The notes: generated by a model from the letters alone, not told the origin. Counted from the stretch's first letter, positions 1 to 5,206 are shown. The stretch is DNA of 5,292 bases from Actinomycetes bacterium (GCA_021849765.1 JAJZSM010000124.1:1-5292); one strand, 5' to 3'. Translations and numbers: made by a program.

Positions 1-2
1 AG

Positions 3-125
3 CTAGCAGCGGTACTGCAGATGGCGAACGCGTTGACATTCTGGGGCTTCTTCCGACACCATCCCCCGGAGGAAGAATCGGTGTCACGCGCCGTGCCACC
101 GATCGAACCCGAGCCAGCCGACTGA
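3..125 (+). CDS. C-terminal end of an unidentified (probably membrane) protein, 5' truncated
   Basis: Reading frame 3 is open from the window edge to a TGA at 123-125 and gives 40 residues. They begin with a hydrophobic stretch (LAAVLQMANALTFWGFF) followed by a charged, proline-rich tail (RHHPPEEES, then PPIEPEPAD). A last membrane helix with a short acidic cytoplasmic tail would look like this. About 70% of third codon positions are G or C, compatible with a real GC-rich gene. Frame 2 is also open here and runs on to 451, but its translation is Arg/Thr/Pro-rich and has no recognisable pattern, so frame 3 is preferred. The fragment is too short to name a family. The start and the rest of the gene lie outside the window. 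Confidence 0.5.
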   Translation, partial: LAAVLQMANALTFWGFFRHHPPEEESVSRAVPPIEPEPAD

Positions 126-206
126 CCAGTTCGACGAACGCGCCTTCGATGCACCGAGCGAGCGGCGTCACCCTCGTAGCGACCGAACGCACCACACACC
201 CGTCCG

Positions 207-222
207 GCGACGTTCTCGTCGC
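207..222 (+). terminator. stem-loop, possible terminator of the upstream truncated gene
   Basis: GCGACG (207-212) and CGTCGC (217-222) are perfect inverted repeats around a TTCT loop, 81 nt after the stop of the truncated gene. There is no T-run behind it. GC-rich bacteria often lack one, but this also makes the call weak. Confidence 0.22.
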
Positions 223-373
223 TTCGCGGAACCACCGGAGGCTTCGTCCACCTGGTGGTCACCTCGAACTCGACCGTCGTCGCGATACGGTACATACGAG
301 ACCGGTCGGGGCGTTGGTGCGACGAGTCGTCATGACCACGGGGCCTGTCAGACATGCGCCACGACGAGGGACG

Positions 374-378
374 GGAGG
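374..378 (+). promoter_or_regulatory. ribosome binding site of the DUF2156 gene
   Basis: GGAGG lies only 3 nt before the ATG at 382, closer than usual. No in-frame ATG, GTG or TTG exists between the upstream in-frame stop (34-36) and 382, so 382 is the most upstream start possible. Confidence 0.45.
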
Positions 379-381
379 TCA

Positions 382-1410
382 ATGCGGTTATGCCGGAGAC
401 CGAACCCCGATCCCTCGGTCACCTGGGCCGCGCTGGTCGGCGACGAGTTGACCACCGTGCTCTGCCGCCACGGGGCTGAGGCGGGCCACTTCGCCGTCCT
501 CGGACCAGACCCCTGGCAGGTGATCTGGAACGACGACCGATCGGGGTTCGTCTCCTTCCTCGAAGCCCGACACTGCCTCGTCTCGTGGCGATCGCCCGTG
601 GCAACGCAATCGCAACAGGCCGACTTGTTCGCCCGCCTGCAGCGCCACGCGCGCGCGTTGAACAAGCAGCTGTTCGCGGTGCCCGTCAATCAGACGACGG
701 CCGACGCGGCGGTGGCCCTGGGCATGCACGCCACCTGGATCGGCACCGAGTGCCTCATCGATCTGCGCCGCTGGACGCTCCAGGGTGGCCGTCGTCAGAA
801 GGTCCGCTGGGCCCGGAGCCACGCGATCAAGCTCGGTTACGCCTGGCGTGAGGCGCACCCCCTCGTCTCGCGCACGGACTTCGACGGACTGCAGCGGATC
901 GAGGAGCGATGGAAGCAGGAACGTCGCGAACGTCGGACCGACTCGTTCCTTCGTAATGAGTTCACCGAGCTCGCCCACCTTCGTCGCTACTTCGTCTGCG
1001 AGGGTCCGAACGGGGTCGTCGCGTCGATCACGTGCACGCCGGTCAACCGTTCGACGTGGTATCTCCAGGACCCCGTGCGAGACCCGAACGCACCCCGGGG
1101 GGCACTCGAAGGTGCGATGGCCCTCGCCCTCGACTTCTTCCGCGACGAGGGGTTCTCCTGGGCGTCGAACGGACCACTCCCGTTCTGGCGTCCCGACGGT
1201 GTCGAGAACCGACCACACCCCCTCGGCCCACTCGGCGACCGGGTGCTCAACTACTTCGACCGTCGCTATCGCTTCGCGCGGATCAACCAGTTCCGCTCCA
1301 AGTTCCTCCCCGACGAGACGTGGCCGGTCTTCGTCGTACGGTCCCACCGATTCGTGACGCCGCGTACGATCGGCTCACTGGTGCGCGTGCTGACACGCGC
1401 CATCGACTGA
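382..1410 (+). CDS. DUF2156 / phosphatidylglycerol lysyltransferase-like (MprF C-terminal domain) protein
   Basis: This 342-aa protein fits the DUF2156 family, the tandem acyltransferase-fold (GNAT-like) catalytic part of MprF/LPG synthases, which move an aminoacyl group from tRNA to a membrane lipid. The first half-domain is at about residues 18-120 (VLCRHGAEAGHFAVLGPD, then the SWRSP turn at 68-72). The family-typical linker is IDLRRWTLQGGRRQKVRWA (126-144). The second half-domain is at about 165-320, with the acceptor-side strands FVCEG and ASITCTPV, the motif WYLQDPVRDPNAPRG (226-240), and the closing block LNYFDRRYRFARINQFRSKF (289-308). Its length equals a stand-alone catalytic domain: there are no transmembrane helices, so the MprF flippase half is absent. 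Family membership is fairly sure; the substrate is not, since stand-alone members include enzymes with other or unknown acceptors. A stem-loop 10 nt after the stop and the 264-nt gap suggest it is transcribed apart from the ABC operon. Confidence 0.8.
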   Translation: MRLCRRPNPDPSVTWAALVGDELTTVLCRHGAEAGHFAVLGPDPWQVIWNDDRSGFVSFLEARHCLVSWRSPVATQSQQADLFARLQRHARALNKQLFAVPVNQTTADAAVALGMHATWIGTECLIDLRRWTLQGGRRQKVRWARSHAIKLGYAWREAHPLVSRTDFDGLQRIEERWKQERRERRTDSFLRNEFTELAHLRRYFVCEGPNGVVASITCTPVNRSTWYLQDPVRDPNAPRGALEGAMALALDFFRDEGFSWASNGPLPFWRPDGVENRPHPLGPLGDRVLNYFDRRYRFARINQFRSKFLPDETWPVFVVRSHRFVTPRTIGSLVRVLTRAID

Positions 1411-1420
1411 GCGACGTGGT

Positions 1421-1440
1421 GACCCTGAGAATTCGGGGTC
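1421..1440 (+). terminator. stem-loop after the DUF2156 gene, likely terminator
   Basis: GACCCTGA (1421-1428) pairs with TCGGGGTC (1433-1440) around the loop GAAT. All eight positions pair, one as a T·G wobble. It starts 10 nt after the TGA at 1408-1410. No T-run follows, as is common in actinomycetes. A competing stem GGGGTC/GGCCCC (1435-1451) overlaps the right arm. Confidence 0.45.
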
Positions 1441-1477
1441 CCGTCGGCCCCACGACGAGAAACCTGACGCGGCACCT

Positions 1478-1505
1478 AGACGCTGACGACCGTGGTGCCT
1501 ACTAT
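1478..1505 (+). promoter_or_regulatory. putative promoter of the ABC exporter operon
   Basis: TAGACG (1478-1483) is a 4/6 match to the -35 consensus. It is separated by 16 nt from TACTAT (1500-1505), a 4/6 match to TATAAT that fits the actinobacterial TANNNT pattern. Transcription would begin near 1512, leaving a leader of about 160 nt before the ATPase. The centred inverted repeat at 1490-1518 supports the placement. Confidence 0.4.
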
Positions 1506-1518
1506 GGGTCCACCACGG
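1490..1518. promoter_or_regulatory. inverted repeat over the -10 box, candidate repressor operator
   Basis: CCGTGGTG (1490-1497) and CACCACGG (1511-1518) are perfect 8-nt inverted repeats separated by 13 nt. The dyad is centred on 1504, so the putative -10 box TACTAT (1500-1505) lies between the arms. A 29-bp dyad here is the arrangement expected for a dimeric repressor (for example TetR-type) that blocks RNA polymerase. No regulator gene is in the window, so the partner is unknown. Confidence 0.45.
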
Positions 1519-1564
1519 AGCGAACGCCACGTCGATGACGCGGCGATCCGTCGGTACCACTGCC

Positions 1565-1591
1565 GAGCACCCGCGAACGTCGTGGGTGCTC
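1565..1591 (+). promoter_or_regulatory. long stem-loop in the leader of the ABC operon
   Basis: GAGCACCC (1565-1572) and GGGTGCTC (1584-1591) are perfect inverted repeats. The stem continues inward through one G·T wobble and CGA/TCG (1574-1576, 1580-1582), giving 12 pairs around the loop ACG. It ends 9 nt before the AGGGGG ribosome site at 1601-1606. It could be an attenuator, an mRNA-stabilising structure or a second DNA operator; the sequence does not decide. Confidence 0.5.
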
Positions 1592-1600
1592 CAACCGATG

Positions 1601-1606
1601 AGGGGG
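1601..1606 (+). promoter_or_regulatory. ribosome binding site of the leader ORF
   Basis: AGGGGG lies 9 nt before the ATG at 1616 and is one of the strongest purine runs in the leader. It supports 1616 rather than 1535 or 1598 as the start of the small ORF. Confidence 0.35.
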
Positions 1607-1615
1607 AACGCGACC

Positions 1616-1675
1616 ATGGACGAGACCGCGACGCTCGTCACGCGGTCGGCGCCTGTCCTCGAGGTGGTGACCTGA
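1616..1675 (+). CDS. candidate short leader ORF, coupled to the ABC ATPase
   Basis: An ATG at 1616 with AGGGGG placed 9 nt upstream opens 19 codons (MDETATLVTRSAPVLEVVT). The TGA at 1673-1675 shares its A with the ATPase ATG at 1675 (TGATG). This arrangement normally means translational coupling. The ribosome site of the ATPase (GAGGTGGTGA, 1661-1670) lies inside the ORF, so ribosomes on the short ORF would deliver themselves to the ATPase start. The same frame is open further upstream, with in-frame ATGs at 1598 and 1535; the longest form would be 46 aa and would contain the 1565-1591 stem-loop. No run of one amino acid that would suggest classical amino-acid attenuation is seen. The peptide matches no family known to me. 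It may be a chance ORF. Confidence 0.35.
   Translation: MDETATLVTRSAPVLEVVT
1661..1670 (+). promoter_or_regulatory. ribosome binding site that sets the ATPase start
   Basis: GAGGTGGTGA matches the anti-Shine-Dalgarno complement (GGAGGTGA) at seven of eight bases in its GGTGGTGA part. It stands 4 nt before the ATG at 1675, or 10 nt if counted from GAGG. The frame is open upstream to 1492, but that extension has no family similarity and no such site. Confidence 0.55.
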
Positions 1676-2601
1676 TGGCCGACCCGATCCTCCAGGCCCG
1701 TGACCTCGTCAAACGGTTCGGCGAGTTCAACGCCGTGGACAGCGTGAGCTTCGCGGTCGACGCCGGTGAGAGCTTCGGCTTCCTCGGCCCCAACGGTGCG
1801 GGCAAGACCAGCACCATGCGGATGATCTCGGCGGTCTCGCAACCGACCGCCGGGTCGCTCAGCGTCTTCGGTCTCGACCCGCGCACCCACGGACCCGAGA
1901 TTCGCGGACGGATCGGCGTCGTCCCCCAGGAAGACACGCTCGAGCTCGAGCTCTCGGTCCGGCTCAACCTGGAGATGTTCGGCCGCTACTTCGACATCCC
2001 CCGCGCGATCCTGCGCGAACGCGCGACCGATCTCCTCGCCTTCACTCAGTTGAGCGAGCGGGCTGACGATCGCGTTGAGGATCTCTCGGGGGGCATGAAA
2101 CGCCGACTCACCATCGCCAGGGCGCTCATCAACCAACCCGAGATCCTGATCCTCGACGAGCCGACCACCGGCCTCGACCCTCAGGCGCGTCACCTGCTCT
2201 GGGACCGGCTGTACCGGCTCAAGCGTGAGGGCGTGACACTGATCATCACGACGCACTACATGGACGAGGCAGAGCAGCTGTGCGATCGGCTGGTCGTGAT
2301 GGACCATGGCAAGATCGTGGCCTCGGGCACACCTAGGGAACTGATCACCCATCACTCCACCCGAGAGGTCGTGGAGCTGCGCTTCAACACCGACTCCCAC
2401 GACGGCTACCACGACCGACTCGCTCCCTTCGCCCAGCGTCTGGAGGTGTTGCCCGATCGGGTCCTGCTCTACGTGGACGAGGGTGACGAGACCCTACGAC
2501 GGATCCACGAGCAACAGATCACGCCGATGAGCGCCCTCGTTCGGCGCAGCTCGCTCGAGGACGTCTTCTTGCGCCTCACGGGGCGAACCTTGGTGGATTG
2601 A
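1675..2601 (+). CDS. ABC exporter ATP-binding protein, NodI/DrrA type
   Basis: This 308-aa cytoplasmic ATPase powers the ABC-2 exporter encoded by the next two genes. All nucleotide-binding motifs are intact: Walker A GPNGAGKT (38-45), Q-loop Gln85 (VVPQED), signature LSGGM (137-141), Walker B LILD with catalytic Glu162, D-loop GLD (166-168) and switch His194 (TTHYMDEAE). The segment LSVRLNLEMFGRYFDIP (93-109) and the C-terminal extension of about 80 residues, ending SSLEDVFLRLTGRTL, are typical of the NodI/DrrA (drug, lipid or lipo-oligosaccharide export) subfamily. Length is normal. The start at 1675 gives MADPILQARDLVKRFG, the standard family N-terminus. The gene follows a candidate promoter, operator and leader ORF. 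Its last codons (TTGGTGGAT) hold the ribosome site of the first permease, so synthesis is probably coupled. The substrate is unknown. Confidence 0.93.
   Translation: MADPILQARDLVKRFGEFNAVDSVSFAVDAGESFGFLGPNGAGKTSTMRMISAVSQPTAGSLSVFGLDPRTHGPEIRGRIGVVPQEDTLELELSVRLNLEMFGRYFDIPRAILRERATDLLAFTQLSERADDRVEDLSGGMKRRLTIARALINQPEILILDEPTTGLDPQARHLLWDRLYRLKREGVTLIITTHYMDEAEQLCDRLVVMDHGKIVASGTPRELITHHSTREVVELRFNTDSHDGYHDRLAPFAQRLEVLPDRVLLYVDEGDETLRRIHEQQITPMSALVRRSSLEDVFLRLTGRTLVD
2592..2596 (+). promoter_or_regulatory. ribosome binding site choosing GTG 2604 as permease start
   Basis: GGTGG lies 7 nt before GTG at 2604 but only 1 nt before the competing TTG at 2598. The GTG start, 2 nt after the ATPase stop, is therefore the better choice. 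Confidence 0.45.
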
Positions 2602-2603
2602 CC

Positions 2604-3401
2604 GTGGCGACCCGGACCAACACCCAACTCGGCTGGTCGAGGTGGCGCCGTAGTTGGTGGTACCACGCGACGTACTACGCCCAGACCTGGCGCGGGTCCG
2701 TGGCGAGTACCGTCCTGTTCCCCATCTTCTACCTCACCGCTCTCGGCGTCGGCGTCGGGCACCTCGTGTCGGCCCACACGGGACTGGTCGACGGCCAGAC
2801 CTACCTGCACTTCATCGCGCCGAGCCTGCTCGCCACGACGACCATGCAGCTCGGCGAAGGCGAGTCGCTCTGGCCGGTGCTGGCGGCCGTGAAATGGGTT
2901 CGGTCCTACCACGCCGCCGTCGCCACGCCACTCGAACCGATCGACATCCTCGTGGGCAAGCTCTCGTGGGTCGTGACGAGGGCCCTCGCGACCGGGGTCG
3001 TCTACACGGTCGTAATCGGGGCCTTCGGGGCGCTCCAGTCGTGGTGGAGCCTCACGCTGCCGCTCATCGGCGGCCTCATCACCTTGGCCTTCGCCGCGCC
3101 CTTCGTCGCCTACGCCGCCTCGGTCCAGTCCGACGCGTCATTCGTCGCGATCTACCGCTTCGCGATCGTGCCGATGTTCCTCTTCTCGGCGACCTTCTAC
3201 CCCGTCAGCGCCTACCCCGGGTACCTACGCCCTGTGGTGCAGTTCGTCCCGCTCTATCACGGGGTCGCCCTCGCGCGGTCGGCCGCCTTCGGCGAGTGGC
3301 CGCTGCTGCCCACCCTCGGACACCTGACGATGCTGCTCGCACTCGCGGTCGCCGGTGTTCTCTGGGGCCGACGGACGCTGCGACGCCGGTTGGTGGACTA
3401 G
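2604..3401 (+). CDS. ABC-2 type exporter permease (NodJ/DrrB-like), first of two
   Basis: This 265-aa integral membrane protein forms half of the export channel. A basic, Trp-rich N-terminus (WSRWRRSWWYHATYYAQTWR, 11-30) precedes about six membrane segments, roughly at 33-52, 67-84, 121-143, 150-172, 180-198 and 236-255. The NodJ/DrrB-family block FLFSATFYPVSAYP (192-205) and PLYHGVALAR (216-225) identify it clearly, as does the APSLLATTTMQ segment (72-82). The C-terminus is arginine-rich (GRRTLRRRLVD), consistent with a cytoplasmic end. The chosen start is GTG 2604; TTG 2598 would add two residues. It lies 2 nt after the ATPase and overlaps the second permease by 1 nt (TAGTG). The partner permease has the same architecture but clearly diverged sequence, which suggests a heterodimer. 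Confidence 0.88.
   Translation: MATRTNTQLGWSRWRRSWWYHATYYAQTWRGSVASTVLFPIFYLTALGVGVGHLVSAHTGLVDGQTYLHFIAPSLLATTTMQLGEGESLWPVLAAVKWVRSYHAAVATPLEPIDILVGKLSWVVTRALATGVVYTVVIGAFGALQSWWSLTLPLIGGLITLAFAAPFVAYAASVQSDASFVAIYRFAIVPMFLFSATFYPVSAYPGYLRPVVQFVPLYHGVALARSAAFGEWPLLPTLGHLTMLLALAVAGVLWGRRTLRRRLVD
3392..3396 (+). promoter_or_regulatory. ribosome binding site of the second permease
   Basis: GGTGG, within the last codons of the first permease, lies 4 nt before the GTG at 3401. The GTG overlaps the TAG stop (3399-3401) by one base. Confidence 0.4.
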
Positions 3402-4189
3402 TGCTCACCCGAACGCTGCCCCGGTTCGGCTCTCGAAGGTCCCTGCGGGTCTTCGAACGGAACCTCACGGTCTACCGGTCGCAGTGGTTGATGTTGATCT
3501 CGGGATTCTTCGAGCCCCTCTTCTACCTGCTCAGCATCGGCCTCGGACTCAATCACCTGGTCGGTCCGCTTCGGGTCGGTGGCCACGTCGTGAGCTACGC
3601 GACCTTCGTCGCGCCCGGCATGCTCGCGACATCGGCGATGAACGGCGCGATGATCGACACGATCTTCAACACGTTCTTCCGACTGAAGATCTCCCACTCC
3701 TACGACGCGATACTCTCGACGCCGCTCGACGTGACCGACGTCGCCCTCGGTGAGGTCTGGTGGGCCCTCGCACGAGCCGGCGCCTACGGCGCGTCCTTCA
3801 TCGTCTGCATGGTGCTGCTCGGCGACGCCGGCAGCGCCTGGGTCGTGCTGTGCTGGCCCGCGGCCATCCTCACGAGCCTCACGTTCAGCGCCATCGGCCT
3901 AGCCGCCTGCACCTACGTCCGGTCCTGGCAGGACTTCGACCTGGTCACCCTCGTCCAGCTGCCGATATTCCTCTTCTCCGCGACGTTCTTTCCGATCTCG
4001 CTCTATCCGCACTGGCTTGGCGCCATCGTCGCCATCTCGCCCCTCTATCAGTCCGCGGCGCTGCTTCGCGGCCTCTCCCTCGGCGTGTTCCAGTGGGTGA
4101 TGCTCGGGCGCATCGCCTACCTCATCGTGCTCGCCCTCGTCGGATTGCGCGTCGCCGCCAATCGCTTCCGTTGCATCCTCGTACCTTGA
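3401..4189 (+). CDS. ABC-2 type exporter permease (NodJ/DrrC-like), second of two
   Basis: This 262-aa membrane protein is the likely partner of the preceding permease under the same ATPase. A short basic N-terminus with the family-typical RVFERNLTVYRSQW (16-29) precedes about six membrane segments, near 30-50, 66-85, 119-141, 147-170, 181-200 and 232-250. Diagnostic blocks are FVAPGMLATSAMNGA (69-83), the loop SYDAILSTPLDVTDVALGE (100-118), FLFSATFFPISLYP (190-203) and SPLYQSAALLRG (213-224). The loop matches SYHAAVATPLEPIDILVGK (101-119) of the first permease position by position, so the two genes probably arose by duplication. The GTG start overlaps the stop of the first permease. A longer open frame continues upstream inside the first permease, but that part is an out-of-frame shadow. 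The gene ends the operon, 78 nt before the end of the convergent gene. Confidence 0.88.
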   Translation: MLTRTLPRFGSRRSLRVFERNLTVYRSQWLMLISGFFEPLFYLLSIGLGLNHLVGPLRVGGHVVSYATFVAPGMLATSAMNGAMIDTIFNTFFRLKISHSYDAILSTPLDVTDVALGEVWWALARAGAYGASFIVCMVLLGDAGSAWVVLCWPAAILTSLTFSAIGLAACTYVRSWQDFDLVTLVQLPIFLFSATFFPISLYPHWLGAIVAISPLYQSAALLRGLSLGVFQWVMLGRIAYLIVLALVGLRVAANRFRCILVP

Positions 4190-4267
4190 AGCGTGGCGGT
4201 CACCGTCCGGCCGACGTCGGCGAGAACTGACGTCCGTGCATGGTCGATCGATGCGATGGATCAATCG
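4190..4267. other. convergent intergenic spacer
   Basis: These 78 nt separate the stops of the second permease (+) and the secreted protein gene (-). They hold a perfect 12-nt palindrome, GCCGACGTCGGC (4210-4221), a TCGATCGA palindrome (4244-4251), and a GCGAT/ATCGC inverted repeat whose right arm overlaps the stop codon (4253-4268). A bidirectional terminator is expected here, but none of these is a strong stem-loop and no T-run is present on either strand. Confidence 0.3.
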
Positions 4268-5068
4268 CTACTGGCAGCCCTGATCCTTGTCGTAGATTGT
4301 GCCACCGCCGCCCGTGAGCGTGCCCGTCTGGGCTACCAACAGCGGCGCGGTTGAACCGGAAGGTAACAACGTGAAGCCCGAAGTCGAGGTTGGGCACGCC
4401 GTCAATCCCGCCTGCCAGTCACCGGCGACCCCGGAGACGGCGAAATTCGGCCCCGTGATAGACGCCCACATCGACGGCGTGGAGTAAATGCCAAACGGGA
4501 TAGGAACGTTCGCGTTGGTGAACTCATACGCCATACCCGTAATGGTCGCCTGGTTGAGTGCGGTATCCGTCGACCAGCTGTTGCCGGTCTCGACGTCGGC
4601 CCACCACATCACCGGTGTACCCGGTTCGACACTCACCGCCCAGTCGGCCTCGCTGCAGCCGATGGCCCAGGCCGCCTGCAGCGCCGAGAGTGTGTGCCCC
4701 GTGGCGCTCGGTTGAAACGTCCTTGAATCGGTCTTGCAGTTGCCGGTGTCGGACTTCGCGTAGGCCAGGGCGTAGCCCGTGTTGAAGTACAACGAACGAG
4801 AGCCAGTTGGCGCAGCGTTCCACTGCTTTGACGCGTACTGGTTCGTGGTGAACGGTCGGCCGTGGGTGACGCCGATAATGGCAAAACTCAAGCCCTGAGG
4901 AGGCGTCGACGACCCCTGCGGATAGGACGCATCGTAGCCGGTGCCAGAGTAAGAGTACGTCGACGCCCCCGCGGGCGACGCCAACGGCACGAATCCCGTC
5001 ATCGCGACGAGTGCGACCATCGCACCGGCCCTCGCGACCAGCGACCGTCGTGGACTGCTCGACTTCAT
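4268..5068 (-). CDS. secreted GH25-like / DUF1906-like protein of unknown function
   Basis: The start ATG at 5068 gives 266 aa with a classical signal peptide: basic n-region (MKSSSPRRSLVAR), hydrophobic core (AGAMVALVAMTGFVPLA) and a likely cut after AGA (33-35). The RR pair vaguely resembles a Tat motif but lacks the full consensus. The mature part resembles a family of actinobacterial secreted proteins with the blocks GYDASYPQ (44-51), FAIIGVTHGRPFTTN (62-76), LYFNTGY, WWADVETGNSWS (155-166), FGIYSTPSMWASITG (192-206) and C-terminal AQTG...YDKDQGC. The Asp near the N-terminus, the DVE triplet (158-160) and the terminal Asp pair recall the TIM-barrel active site of GH25 lysozymes, so binding or cleavage of peptidoglycan or another glycan is possible but inferred. 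Four cysteines (111, 138, 225, 265) could make two disulfides. ATG 5080 (MGGNMKSS) and ATG 5146 are alternative, less likely starts. Confidence 0.8.
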   Translation of the reverse strand: MKSSSPRRSLVARAGAMVALVAMTGFVPLASPAGASTYSYSGTGYDASYPQGSSTPPQGLSFAIIGVTHGRPFTTNQYASKQWNAAPTGSRSLYFNTGYALAYAKSDTGNCKTDSRTFQPSATGHTLSALQAAWAIGCSEADWAVSVEPGTPVMWWADVETGNSWSTDTALNQATITGMAYEFTNANVPIPFGIYSTPSMWASITGPNFAVSGVAGDWQAGLTACPTSTSGFTLLPSGSTAPLLVAQTGTLTGGGGTIYDKDQGCQ

Positions 5069-5072
5069 GTTG

Positions 5073-5078
5073 CCCCCC
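5073..5078 (-). promoter_or_regulatory. G-run acting as ribosome binding site, decides the secreted-protein start
   Basis: On the minus strand the codons ATG-GGG-GGC-AAC stand directly before the ATG at 5068. The six-G run lies 4 nt upstream of that ATG. It either encodes Gly-Gly after a start at 5080 or serves as a ribosome site for 5068. The MK-type signal peptide favours 5068. Confidence 0.35.
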
Positions 5079-5125
5079 ATGAACTCGTCGTCGCCATACG
5101 TCGCGGCTCGACCGACTATCGCGTC

Positions 5126-5154
5126 AGCGTAGTGGAGCCGTCGCACCGTGTCGA
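5126..5154 (-). promoter_or_regulatory. putative promoter of the secreted-protein gene
   Basis: Read on the minus strand, TCGACA (5154-5149) matches the -35 consensus at five of six bases. It is followed after 17 nt by TACGCT (5131-5126), which fits TANNNT. Transcription would start near 5119, about 50 nt before the ATG at 5068. Confidence 0.35.
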
Positions 5155-5206
5155 GTTCGGTTCACCTGCATCCTCGACCGACCGTGGGGCCCGCAAACGT
5201 GCTCGA

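Larger units (their letters stand above)
126..381. other. intergenic region before the DUF2156 gene
   Basis: No convincing gene is seen in these 256 nt. Besides the 207-222 stem-loop there are two short perfect dyads: CCACC-T-GGTGG at 248-258 and GACGA-G-TCGTC at 321-331. The promoter of the DUF2156 gene should lie here. A weak candidate is TCGAAC (264-269), a 16-nt spacer and TACGGT (286-291), neither box close to consensus. ACCACGG at 335-341 matches seven of eight bases of the operator arm found at 1511-1518, but without a proper partner arm. Confidence 0.3.

Noticed and set aside
35..40. A TTGACA-type -35 hexamer near the left edge.
   Set aside because: It lies inside the probable 3' end of a coding region, and no matching -10 box is seen 16-18 nt downstream.
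2..451. Frame 2 on the + strand is open from the window edge to 451 (ATG at 149).
   Set aside because: The translation is Arg/Thr/Pro-rich without any family pattern and overlaps the start of the DUF2156 gene by 70 nt. Long open frames by chance are normal at this GC content.
388..1347. A 319-aa open frame on the - strand.
   Set aside because: It lies antisense within the DUF2156 gene. Its composition (Glu/Val/Arg/Gly-rich) is that of a reverse shadow, and the + strand protein has clear family motifs.
1492..1674. A 61-residue N-terminal extension of the ABC ATPase in the same frame.
   Set aside because: It has no ribosome site, starts inside the putative promoter, and family members begin at the MADPILQ position. 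The TGATG overlap and ribosome site favour 1675.
1375..2412. A 345-aa open frame on the - strand across the ABC leader and ATPase.
   Set aside because: It is antisense to an ATPase with all motifs intact and shows only shadow-type composition.
2654..3400. An extension of the second permease frame far upstream through the first permease.
   Set aside because: The upstream part is Arg-rich out-of-frame translation of the first permease. The family N-terminus begins at about GTG 3401.
4210..4221. The perfect palindrome GCCGACGTCGGC between the convergent genes as a bidirectional terminator.
   Set aside because: As RNA it gives only a four-pair stem with a four-base loop and no T-run, so it is too weak to call as a terminator.
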